A stretch of DNA of 8,360 nt, from contig JAPPPC010000453.1 in the NCBI GenBank assembly GCA_028817685.1, forward strand, positions 1 through 8,360, given 5' to 3'. A program made the position numbers and the translations under genes. The stretch is from Rhodospirillaceae bacterium (GTDB lineage Bacteria; Pseudomonadota; Alphaproteobacteria; UBA8366; GCA-2717185). The notes under the pieces were generated by a model. That model saw only the letters and a program-made list of their open reading frames with translations. It searched no databases and had not been told where the DNA came from. Shown here in pieces: positions 1 to 5,986 of this stretch; the first letter of the stretch is position 1, and every line of letters begins with the position of its first letter.

Positions 1-523
1 GCGACAGGACCGCGACCTCCGTCGTCCCGCCGCCGATATCGACGACCATCGAGCCCGTCGGTTCAGTGACCGGAAGACCCGCACCGATCGCCGCCGCCAT
101 CGGCTCTTCGATCAGGAAGACCCGGCGTGCGCCAGCGGCCTCTGCAGATTCCTGAATCGCGCGCCGCTCCACGGCCGTAGAGCCCGACGGGACGCAGATG
201 ATGACCTGCGGGCTGGCGAAGCTACGCCGGTTATGCACCTTGCGGATAAAGTGCTTGATCATCTCCTCGGCAACTTCGAAATCGGCGATGACGCCGTCAC
301 GAAGCGGGCGGATGGCCTGGATGTTGCCGGGCGTACGGCCCAGCATCATCTTCGCCTCGTCGCCAACCGCGAGAACTTGCTTTTTGCCCTTGATTTCCGC
401 GATGGCAACGACCGAAGGCTCGTTGAGGACAATGCCTCGGCCTTTCACATAGACCAGCGTGTTCGCGGTTCCAAGATCGATCGCCATATCGGCGGACAAC
501 ATACCCAAAATACGTGAAAACAT
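1..523 (-). CDS. mreB: Rod shape-determining protein MreB, N-terminal half (runs off left edge)
   Basis: Bacterial actin homologue that forms membrane-associated filaments and guides the cell-wall elongation machinery at the inner face of the cytoplasmic membrane. About 174 residues are visible, roughly half of the usual ~345. The start MFSRILGMLSADMAIDLGTA is typical: a short hydrophobic N-terminal helix, then the actin-fold phosphate-1 loop (DLGTANTLVY, residues 16-25). Further on come VPSGSTAVERRA (about 111-122), LIEEPMAAAIGAG (137-149, with the likely catalytic Glu) and the phosphate-2 loop DIGGGTTEV (162-170). The ATG at 523-521 is the only sensible start. A GGAG/AGG element lies about 10-13 bases upstream, so the ribosome site is moderate. 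The gene is separated from the ilv operon by a terminator and an AT-rich control region and is likely its own unit. mreC and mreD would be expected beyond the left edge. Confidence 0.96.
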   Translation of the reverse strand, partial: MFSRILGMLSADMAIDLGTANTLVYVKGRGIVLNEPSVVAIAEIKGKKQVLAVGDEAKMMLGRTPGNIQAIRPLRDGVIADFEVAEEMIKHFIRKVHNRRSFASPQVIICVPSGSTAVERRAIQESAEAAGARRVFLIEEPMAAAIGAGLPVTEPTGSMVVDIGGGTTEVAVLS

Positions 524-576
524 ATTTAACGACCTACTCCCAAGTCTTTATATGCCGACTTCGACGCTTCGCGGGT

Positions 577-642
577 ATACAGCGCCACCAGAGATCGATT
601 TACCGCAACATACAGCGCCATTTTCCGAGTTCAGCGCTGTAT
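577..642. repeat. Three copies of ATACAGCGC upstream of mreB (two direct, one inverted)
   Basis: ATACAGCGCCA occurs at 577-587 and again at 610-620, 33 bp apart (about three helical turns). The reverse complement of ATACAGCGC lies at 634-642. Copies two and three form a 9-bp perfect inverted repeat with a 15-base spacer. The cluster sits 54-119 bases upstream of the mreB start codon. This suggests a protein-binding array, but I do not recognise the motif as the site of a named regulator. A TATAAA sequence on the minus strand (552-547) just downstream of the array could be a -10 element. Confidence 0.45.
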
Positions 643-667
643 TTACATCCATCCTCAGCGACAACGT

Positions 668-695
668 ATCGTACGCTTCACGGATAATAAATCAA
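668..695 (-). promoter_or_regulatory. Candidate mreB promoter
   Basis: On the minus strand, TTGATT (695-690) and TACGAT (673-668) are separated by 16 bases, giving a sigma-70-like pair upstream of mreB. The match is moderate and the surrounding AT-rich sequence makes chance hits easy. The position, just downstream of a CtrA-type box, is the main reason to list it. The implied transcript would have a leader of about 140 bases. Confidence 0.3.
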
Positions 696-706
696 AACAG
701 ATATAG

Positions 707-721
707 TTAAAAAGTCTTTAA
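707..721. promoter_or_regulatory. TTAA-N7-TTAA box (CtrA-type site) upstream of mreB
   Basis: TTAAAAAGTCTTTAA is an exact match to the TTAA-N7-TTAA consensus bound by the alphaproteobacterial cell-cycle regulator CtrA. It lies about 185 bases upstream of the mreB start and 11 bases upstream of a candidate -35 element. The exact match is visible. That CtrA binds here is an inference, weakened by the low GC content of this block. Confidence 0.4.
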
Positions 722-797
722 AGTTTATTTCAAAACACGCATTTACGAAGAAATTATGCTTAATAAGCCGTCAAAGCGGACGGATCATGAAAACGCA

Positions 798-832
798 AAC
801 GCCCGGGGCGCATAAATCGCGTCCCGGGCGTT
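798..832 (-). terminator. Hairpin terminator of the ilv operon
   Basis: The arms at 798-811 and 819-832 pair over 14 positions with one mismatch (808/822) around a 7-base loop; the core is CCCGGG-rich. Read leftward, the stem is followed by a broken T-rich stretch (TTTGCGTTTTC). It begins about 50 bases after the class I ilvC stop codon. The imperfect T tract makes it a slightly weak intrinsic terminator, but stem strength and position fit. Confidence 0.7.
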
Positions 833-881
833 CATCTGGAAACAGGCCGCACCGCCAAGGGCGATTTGGCCCTATGCTGCA

Positions 882-1901
882 TCAGTTTTTGGATTTATCG
901 ACCAGCGCGTTCTCCGCGATCCACGGCATCATGCCACGCAGGCGGGCGCCAACCTCTTCCAGCGAATGCTCGCCTGACATGCGGCGCTCGGCCTTCAACC
1001 GCGGCTGTCCGGCCGCGCACTCGTTCATCCACATATGCACGAACTCGCCAGTCTGAATGCGCTTCAGAATGCCCTTCATCGCTTCCTTGCTGGAGTCGCC
1101 GATGACTTCCGGTCCGCTGACGTAATCGCCATATTCCGCGGTATTCGAAACCGAATAGCGCATGTTGGCGAGGCCGCCCTCATAGATCAGATCGACGATC
1201 AGCTTCACCTCATGCACGCATTCGAAATAGGCCATTTCAGGCGCGTACCCGGCATCGACCAATGTCTCGTAGGCGGCCTGGATCATGGAGGTCAGGCCAC
1301 CACAAAGCACCGCCTGCTCGCCGAACAGATCGGTCTCGCACTCTTCCTTGAAGGTCGTCTCGATGATGCCCGCGCGGCCGCCGCCGATGGCACTGCCATA
1401 GGACAGACCGACATCATGGGCATTGCCGGATGCGTCCTGATGGACCGCGATCAGGCACGGAACCCCGGCCCCGCGCTCATATTCGGAGCGGACCGTGTGT
1501 CCGGGCCCTTTCGGCGCGATCATGAACACATCGATATCGTCTCGCGGCTCGATCAGGTTGAAATGAATGTTGAGGCCGTGCGCGAAGGCGATCGCCGCGC
1601 CCGGCTTCATGTTCGGGCCGAGATCGGCGCTGTACAGGTCGCGCTGAATCTCATCCGGGGCCAAGACCATGACGATATCGGCCCAGGCGGCCGCATCGGC
1701 CGGCGCCATGACCTTGAAGCCCGCGCCTTCCGCCTTGGCGGCCGAACCGGAACCCGGACGCAGCGCGACCGTGACTTCCGACACGCCGCTATCGCGCAGA
1801 TTCATCGCATGGGCGTGGCCCTGGCTGCCATAGCCGACGATGGCAATTTTCTTGCCTTTCACCAGATTAACGTCGGCGTCCCGATCGTAATAAACGCGCA
1901 T
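882..1901 (-). CDS. ilvC: Ketol-acid reductoisomerase, class I (short form)
   Basis: NADPH- and Mg2+-dependent enzyme that isomerises and reduces 2-acetolactate or 2-aceto-2-hydroxybutyrate to the dihydroxy acid, the second common step of valine, leucine and isoleucine synthesis. At 339 residues it has the standard class I length. An N-terminal Rossmann domain carries GYGSQG (residues 23-28). The loop after beta-2 has Arg48, Ser51 and Ser53, the pattern usually linked to NADPH preference. Active-site residues are in place: His108, Lys131 (APKGPG), Asp191 and Glu195 (DLFGE), Glu227 and Glu231 in the knotted C-terminal domain, and Ser252. The ATG at 1901 is preceded by a full AGGAGG (1916-1911) with 9-base spacing. 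It is the last gene of the operon, 29 bases after a second, unrelated-class ilvC, and is followed by a hairpin terminator. Nothing suggests decay. Confidence 0.97.
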   Translation of the reverse strand: MRVYYDRDADVNLVKGKKIAIVGYGSQGHAHAMNLRDSGVSEVTVALRPGSGSAAKAEGAGFKVMAPADAAAWADIVMVLAPDEIQRDLYSADLGPNMKPGAAIAFAHGLNIHFNLIEPRDDIDVFMIAPKGPGHTVRSEYERGAGVPCLIAVHQDASGNAHDVGLSYGSAIGGGRAGIIETTFKEECETDLFGEQAVLCGGLTSMIQAAYETLVDAGYAPEMAYFECVHEVKLIVDLIYEGGLANMRYSVSNTAEYGDYVSGPEVIGDSSKEAMKGILKRIQTGEFVHMWMNECAAGQPRLKAERRMSGEHSLEEVGARLRGMMPWIAENALVDKSKN

Positions 1902-1930
1902 TTTTATTTTCCTCCTGTGTGTGCGACGGC

Positions 1931-3412
1931 TCAGTCCCGCCGCGTCGGCACGACCGCAATATCAACCGATGGGCGCAATTCGGCACACACCTTGAGCACG
2001 TCGTGAATGTTGTTATCCATGAATTTATCGAACGGCGTCGCGTCCGCCACCGCGTCCGCGTCGGCCGAGGGAAAGGCCTGCTGCTTCAGAATGTAATCGA
2101 ACCGCGAGGCCCATTTGCGGGCGCCAAGCCGGGCCGTGGTCGAGCAATTGTCGACCATGAAGGAGACACCCTTGTAATCCATATAGGGATTCAGCGAGTC
2201 GACGGCCTCGATGATCGATTCATTGGCGATTTCCGAGTAGGGGTGGCCGTGATCTTTCAACAGATCTACTTGGGCCATCATGCACGCCATGTAGGTCCCG
2301 GCGGTTTCCGGGTTGATCGGCGCGTAGTTGCGCGACTCGTCCTCCCGCACCTTTTCGCCGACCACCCACATGTCGGTGCTGTCGATCTTACCCATCGGGT
2401 AGGTGCCGTGCCGCCGGGTCGCCTGGATGACGCTGCGCACCTCGTTGCCGGAGGCGACGTCGTCATAGATTTCCTCGAGAATTTCCCGGCAGGGATGGTA
2501 AGCGGCGTTGTACGCCTTGCGGAATGCAGCTTTCTCACCATCGTCAAGTTCGTCATAGACGGCCTTCAGACCGGAGCGCGATATCGACTTGCTGATCGGG
2601 CCGGTGATCGATTCCGAGGTGTTGAGATAAGCATCGTCCTTATCCATGCCCTGACCGACATAGCGCGCGTAAAGGCTCTCCGCGATGCCGTGTACCGCAC
2701 CCAACAGGATGCCGCGCTCACCGAAGATGTCGGAGCGGTATTCCGATTCCAGCGTGGTCTCGAACGTATAGGGCGAACCGAGCCCGACCGACCAGCCGAG
2801 AGCATAGTCGGTCGCCTTGCCATTGACGTCCTGATGGACGGCAAAACTGGCATTGATGCCGGCGCCGTTGACCTCCCGGCCCTGTTCGTAGAGCCGGCGC
2901 ACCGACGGTCCCATACCCTTCGGGCAGACCGCGACGACATTGATATCCTTCGGGAAATCTTCACCCGACGCCTGCAGATGAGAGAGCAGGAAGCCATGGC
3001 TCAGACCCAGCGTCGTGCCCGGGCGGAAGGCGGCGAAGATTTCCTTGTAGTTCTCGGCGAAGGCGGCATCCGAAATCAGCAGGAGCGACATGTCGCTCTC
3101 GCGGATCACCTGGTACATCTCGCCGAGCGTGCCGTCCGCCGCCGAGAAACCCACCGCTTCCGCTTCCTTCATCGAGGACGAGCCCTCGCGCAGACCGACC
3201 GTCACACGAATATCCGTACCTTCCAGCGATTCACGCAGGTTCTGCGCCTGCGCCGGTCCCTGAGACGACCAACCGATGACGCCAATCTGTTTGATACCGT
3301 CGAATGCCTTCGGCAGCAGCGGAAACAGGTGCCGACCGCCGGCAACGATCGTTTCTTCGCGGTCGGCCATTTTGACCATACGGGTCTCGAACACATTCGA
3401 GGTATAGCTCAT
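1931..3412 (-). CDS. ilvC: Ketol-acid reductoisomerase, class II, plant-type (long form)
   Basis: Catalyses the same reaction as the adjacent class I enzyme but belongs to the long class II form, with a duplicated knotted domain; 493 residues. From memory of plant plastid sequences it is collinear with them almost from the end of the transit peptide: GGRHLFPLLPKAFDGIKQIG (25-44), GWSSQGPAQAQNLR (47-60), LGLSHGFLL (135-143), AVCPKGMGPSVRRLY (161-175), DIFGERGILLGAVHG (228-242), NESIIEAVDSLNPYM (397-411) and DNCSTTARLG (421-430). The E. coli class II enzyme looks quite different in these places. Expected catalytic residues are present: His139, Lys165, Asp228, Glu232, Glu398, Glu402 and Ser424. 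The dinucleotide loop reads GWSSQG, where plants usually have GWGSQG. Arg75, Ser78 and Ser80 suggest NADPH use. The start has GAGGA about 9 bases upstream. It lies 32 bases after ilvN and 29 before class I ilvC, so it is co-transcribed. Function is confident; why two forms coexist is unknown. Confidence 0.95.
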   Translation of the reverse strand: MSYTSNVFETRMVKMADREETIVAGGRHLFPLLPKAFDGIKQIGVIGWSSQGPAQAQNLRESLEGTDIRVTVGLREGSSSMKEAEAVGFSAADGTLGEMYQVIRESDMSLLLISDAAFAENYKEIFAAFRPGTTLGLSHGFLLSHLQASGEDFPKDINVVAVCPKGMGPSVRRLYEQGREVNGAGINASFAVHQDVNGKATDYALGWSVGLGSPYTFETTLESEYRSDIFGERGILLGAVHGIAESLYARYVGQGMDKDDAYLNTSESITGPISKSISRSGLKAVYDELDDGEKAAFRKAYNAAYHPCREILEEIYDDVASGNEVRSVIQATRRHGTYPMGKIDSTDMWVVGEKVREDESRNYAPINPETAGTYMACMMAQVDLLKDHGHPYSEIANESIIEAVDSLNPYMDYKGVSFMVDNCSTTARLGARKWASRFDYILKQQAFPSADADAVADATPFDKFMDNNIHDVLKVCAELRPSVDIAVVPTRRD

Positions 3413-3444
3413 CGGAAAATTCCTCGGTAACGGGTTGGATTAAG

Positions 3445-4011
3445 TCAGATCGACTGATTGCCGCGGGCGATCGCGGCGCTGCCGCTGCGGGCGATCTCGA
3501 CTTCGCCGAGCTCGCGCATCAGTTCAATGAATGCGTCGACTTTAGCGGGCGAACCGGTCATCTGAAAGACAAAGGAGCTGGTCGTCGTATCGACCGCTTC
3601 GGCGCCAAAAATCTCGGCGATACGAAGCGACTCCCGCCTCTGGTGCGAGCGCGACTTCGAGATCACTTTGACCAGTGCAAGATCGCGCTCGACGAACGGA
3701 CCCTCCTCGGTCAGATCGTGCACCTCCAGCACCGGCACCAGCCGGTCGAGCTGATGGCGGATCTGGTCGATGATCATCGGCGTGCCGGAGGTCACGATGG
3801 TGATCCTCGACATCGATCCGTCTTCCGAGACAGCGGCGACGGTCAGACTCTCAATGTTGTAGCCGCGGCCGGAGAACAGGCCGATCACCCGGGCGAGGAC
3901 GCCCGGCTCATTCGCCACCAGCACCGCGAATGTATGGCGCTCTTCCTTGTCGCCCACATCGACGAAATTGTACGCAGCACCGGGCTGCTGCTCTTTCTTT
4001 TTTCTAGCCAT
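3445..4011 (-). CDS. ilvN: Acetolactate synthase small (regulatory) subunit
   Basis: Regulatory subunit of acetohydroxyacid synthase; it activates the large subunit and normally confers feedback inhibition by valine. The 188 residues begin with a basic, probably disordered tail (MARKKKEQQPG) of about 25 residues, making it longer than the ~163-residue E. coli IlvH. An ACT domain follows (about 26-100), with NEPGVLARVIGLFSGRGYNI at 34-53. Asn52 in GYNIES corresponds to a known valine-site residue of IlvH. The C-terminal regulatory domain (about 108-180) contains ERDLALVKV and the GEVEIARSG end. It starts 16 bases after the ilvB stop codon with only a weak ribosome site, so translational coupling with ilvB is likely. 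Whether valine inhibition is retained cannot be read with certainty. Confidence 0.96.
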   Translation of the reverse strand: MARKKKEQQPGAAYNFVDVGDKEERHTFAVLVANEPGVLARVIGLFSGRGYNIESLTVAAVSEDGSMSRITIVTSGTPMIIDQIRHQLDRLVPVLEVHDLTEEGPFVERDLALVKVISKSRSHQRRESLRIAEIFGAEAVDTTTSSFVFQMTGSPAKVDAFIELMRELGEVEIARSGSAAIARGNQSI

Positions 4012-4027
4012 GATCGGTCATCCGCGC

Positions 4028-5797
4028 TTAGACGAGCACCGCGCCTTCGGCGGAAACGCCCGTCTCGCCGAAGCTCTTGGCTTCGGAGCCGAGGATCATT
4101 TCGTTATGCGCGGAGCCCGAGGGGATCATCGGGAAACAATTTTCCGACGGATCCACACAGACATCGGCGATGACCATCTTATCGACTGCAATCATCTCTT
4201 TGATCATGTCGTCGAGCTCGTCGGGCTTGGTTACGCGCATGCCGACGGCACCGAAACTCTCCGCCAGCTTCACGAAATCGGGCAGCGAGTCCATATAGGT
4301 CTCGGAATAGCGGCTGCCGTGCAGCAGCTCCTGCCATTGGCGGACCATCCCCATATATTGGTTGTTCAAGATGAAGATCTTGACCGGCAAACGGTACTGC
4401 ACGGCGGTCGAGAGTTCCTGCATGTTCATCATGAAGGAAGCCTCACCGGAGATATCGACCACCAGCTTCTCGGGATGCGCAATCTGGACGCCGATCGCCG
4501 AGGGGAACCCGTATCCCATCGTGCCGAGGCCACCCGAGGTCATCCAGTGCTTCGGCGTATCGAACTTGTAGAACTGCGCCGCCCACATCTGGTGCTGGCC
4601 GACCTCGGTGGTGATGAAGGTTTCCCGATCCCTGGTCAGCTCGTATAGCCGCTCGATCGCGTATTGCGGCTTGATCAGCTTGTCGTCCTGTTTGTAGGCG
4701 AGGCATTGAACGCCCTGCCAATCTTCGATCTTTTTCCACCATTCGCGCACGGCCTTGCCGTTGGAGCGCCGCTTGACGCGCTCCTTCCAGGCCTTGGCCA
4801 GCTGACCCATCACGGTGCCGACGTCGCCTACGATCGGCAAATCGACCCGGACATTCTTGTTGATCGAAGAGGGGTCGATGTCGATGTGGATCTTGGTGGA
4901 GTCCGGCGAGAACGCATCCAATCGGCCGGTGATCCGGTCGTCGAAGCGGGCACCGATGCAAATCAGCGCGTCGCATTCATGCATCGCCATATTGGCTTCG
5001 TAGGTGCCATGCATACCCAGCATGCCGACGAATTGCGGGTCGGTGCCCGGGAACGCGCCGAGGCCCATCAGCGTCAGCGTGCACGGATAGCCCGTCATAC
5101 GCACGAAATCGGTGAACTTCTTGCAGGCGGCCGGGCCGGAATTCACGATGCCGCCACCGCCATAGAAGATCGGCCGTTCCGCCTTTGCGATGATATCGAC
5201 CGCGCGCTCGATCGCATCGGCGTTGGCGCGGGTTTGCGGCCGGTAGCTCGGATGCTTGACCTCATCAGGCCCGACATAGGGACATTCCGCGAACTGGATG
5301 TCCTTCGGCAGGTCGACAACAACGGGGCCCGGCCGGCCGGAGCGTGCGACGTAGAACGCCTCATGCATCGTGCGCGCCAGGGACTCCGTATCCTTGACCA
5401 GATAATTGTGCTTGGTGCAGGGCCGGGTGATGCCGGTCGTATCGCACTCCTGAAAGGCGTCGTTGCCGATCAAATGGGTCGGCACCTGGCCGGTGAGGCA
5501 CACGATCGGCACGGAATCCATCAGCGCATCGGTCAGGCCCGTCACCGCGTTCGTCGCCCCGGGTCCCGAGGTGACCAGAACCACGCCGACCTTGCCGGTC
5601 GAGCGCGCATAGCCTTCCGCCGCGTGCACGGCGCCGCCTTCCTGACGGACGAGGATATGCTTGATGTGGTTTTGCTTGAAAAGCGCGTCGTAAATCGGCA
5701 GGACGGCGCCACCGGGATAGCCGAAGACGACATCGACGCCAAGGTCCGTCAGGGCCTTGATGATAATTTCCGCGCCGGTCATTCGTTCGCTAGCCAT
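4028..5797 (-). CDS. ilvB: Acetolactate synthase large (catalytic) subunit
   Basis: Thiamine-diphosphate enzyme that condenses pyruvate with pyruvate or 2-oxobutyrate, the committed step of branched-chain amino acid synthesis. About 589 residues in the usual three-domain order. The N-terminal Pyr domain has RQEGGAVHAAEGYARS, with catalytic Glu53, and TSGPGATN. GQVPTHLIGNDAFQ follows (about 103-116). The middle domain has GARFDDRITG. The C-terminal domain has GLGTMGYGFPSAIG, then the metal/ThDP motif, then LNNQYMGMVRQWQELLHG. The metal motif reads SGEAS (450-454) instead of the usual GDGS, so Glu452 replaces the Mg2+-binding Asp; Asn479, the second ligand, is in place 27 residues later. I chose the ATG at 5797 because GGAGAG stands just before it. 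The in-frame ATG at 5809 adds four residues and has AGGA too close. First gene of the ilv operon; stops 16 bases before ilvN. Confidence 0.96.
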   Translation of the reverse strand: MASERMTGAEIIIKALTDLGVDVVFGYPGGAVLPIYDALFKQNHIKHILVRQEGGAVHAAEGYARSTGKVGVVLVTSGPGATNAVTGLTDALMDSVPIVCLTGQVPTHLIGNDAFQECDTTGITRPCTKHNYLVKDTESLARTMHEAFYVARSGRPGPVVVDLPKDIQFAECPYVGPDEVKHPSYRPQTRANADAIERAVDIIAKAERPIFYGGGGIVNSGPAACKKFTDFVRMTGYPCTLTLMGLGAFPGTDPQFVGMLGMHGTYEANMAMHECDALICIGARFDDRITGRLDAFSPDSTKIHIDIDPSSINKNVRVDLPIVGDVGTVMGQLAKAWKERVKRRSNGKAVREWWKKIEDWQGVQCLAYKQDDKLIKPQYAIERLYELTRDRETFITTEVGQHQMWAAQFYKFDTPKHWMTSGGLGTMGYGFPSAIGVQIAHPEKLVVDISGEASFMMNMQELSTAVQYRLPVKIFILNNQYMGMVRQWQELLHGSRYSETYMDSLPDFVKLAESFGAVGMRVTKPDELDDMIKEMIAVDKMVIADVCVDPSENCFPMIPSGSAHNEMILGSEAKSFGETGVSAEGAVLV

Positions 5798-5807
5798 GTC
5801 GCTCTCC
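5798..5807 (-). promoter_or_regulatory. Ribosome binding site deciding the ilvB start
   Basis: On the minus strand GGAGAG (5807-5802) precedes the ATG at 5797, with 6 bases between GGAG and the start codon. The upstream ATG at 5809 has AGGAAGGT directly against it, leaving only 4 bases after AGGA. The spacing favours 5797, though 5809 cannot be excluded. Confidence 0.5.
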
Positions 5808-5833
5808 ATACCTTCCTAACGTTCAAGTTCATC

Positions 5834-5853
5834 CGCACAATACGAATTGTGCG
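5834..5853. repeat. Perfect palindrome in the ilvB leader, proximal copy
   Basis: CGCACAAT (5834-5841) and ATTGTGCG (5846-5853) are perfect 8-bp arms around a 4-base loop. It lies 36 bases upstream of the preferred ilvB start. No T run follows it in the ilvB direction, so it is not a classic attenuator terminator. It overlaps the start point implied by the candidate promoter at 5856-5884, so it could be an operator or a 5'-end hairpin of the transcript. Confidence 0.5.
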
Positions 5854-5855
5854 TC

Positions 5856-5884
5856 GCAATATCGGTTTCAACGCGGTTGGTCAA
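5856..5884 (-). promoter_or_regulatory. Candidate ilvB promoter
   Basis: On the minus strand TTGACC (5884-5879) and TATTGC (5861-5856) are 17 bases apart. The -35 is good and the -10 weak. The -35 lies inside the palindrome at 5872-5889, and the predicted start (about 5849) falls in the palindrome at 5834-5853. This geometry suits a repressed or activated promoter. It is inferred from hexamer matching only. Confidence 0.35.
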
Positions 5885-5889
5885 CCGCG
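5872..5889. repeat. Perfect palindrome in the ilvB leader, distal copy
   Basis: CGCGGTTG (5872-5879) and CAACCGCG (5882-5889) are perfect 8-bp arms separated by 2 bases. A 2-base loop is too tight for a good RNA hairpin, so a DNA operator bound by a dimeric regulator is the likelier reading. It contains the candidate -35 of ilvB. No regulator is recognised. Confidence 0.5.
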
Positions 5890-5938
5890 ACAAAACGCGC
5901 CCGCACAGTCCCACCGTTCTGGATTTTCTTCTGTTTTC

Positions 5939-5968
5939 CTTTGGTTTCCGGTTCTTACCGGTCCAAAG
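5939..5968 (-). terminator. Possible terminator or leader hairpin after miaA
   Basis: CTTTGG (5939-5944) pairs with CCAAAG (5963-5968), and inside it CCGGT (5948-5952) pairs with ACCGG (5957-5961) around a TCTT loop, with a 3/1 internal loop between the two stems. It begins 18 bases after the miaA stop codon. Read leftward it is followed by A-rich, not T-rich, sequence, so intrinsic termination is doubtful. It may instead protect the miaA 3' end or belong to the ilvB leader. Confidence 0.3.
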
Positions 5969-5986
5969 AGCGCGGACAATAGGGGT

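Larger units (their letters stand above)
524..881. other. Intergenic region between mreB and ilvC
   Basis: A 358-base stretch without a convincing gene. Both neighbours are transcribed leftward, so it holds the end of the ilv operon and the control region of mreB. From right to left it contains a small stem (858-862 with 869-873), a strong GC-rich hairpin (798-832), a markedly AT-rich block (about 680-775) with a TTAA-N7-TTAA box, promoter-like hexamers, and three copies of an ATACAGCGC motif close to mreB. Short open frames here have no recognisable protein character. Confidence 0.7.

Noticed and set aside
198..710. Rightward short open frames over mreB and its upstream region
   Set aside because: They lie opposite the conserved mreB N-terminus or in the AT-rich control region, with no ribosome site or protein-like conservation visible.
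1931..3412. Possibility that one of the two ilvC genes is a pseudogene
   Set aside because: Both frames are intact, of normal length, have ribosome sites and keep every catalytic residue I could place.
1919..3430. Long rightward open frame (503 codons) opposite the class II ilvC, and a 323-codon one at 1035-2006
   Set aside because: Both are antisense shadows of strongly conserved ilvC genes; the translations are Arg/His/Asp-rich with no recognisable domain, as expected from GC-rich codon periodicity.
5779..5832. Short minus-strand frame (17 residues) as an ilvB leader peptide
   Set aside because: It overlaps the ilvB start and has no run of valine, leucine or isoleucine codons, and no terminator-antiterminator pair with a T run is present.
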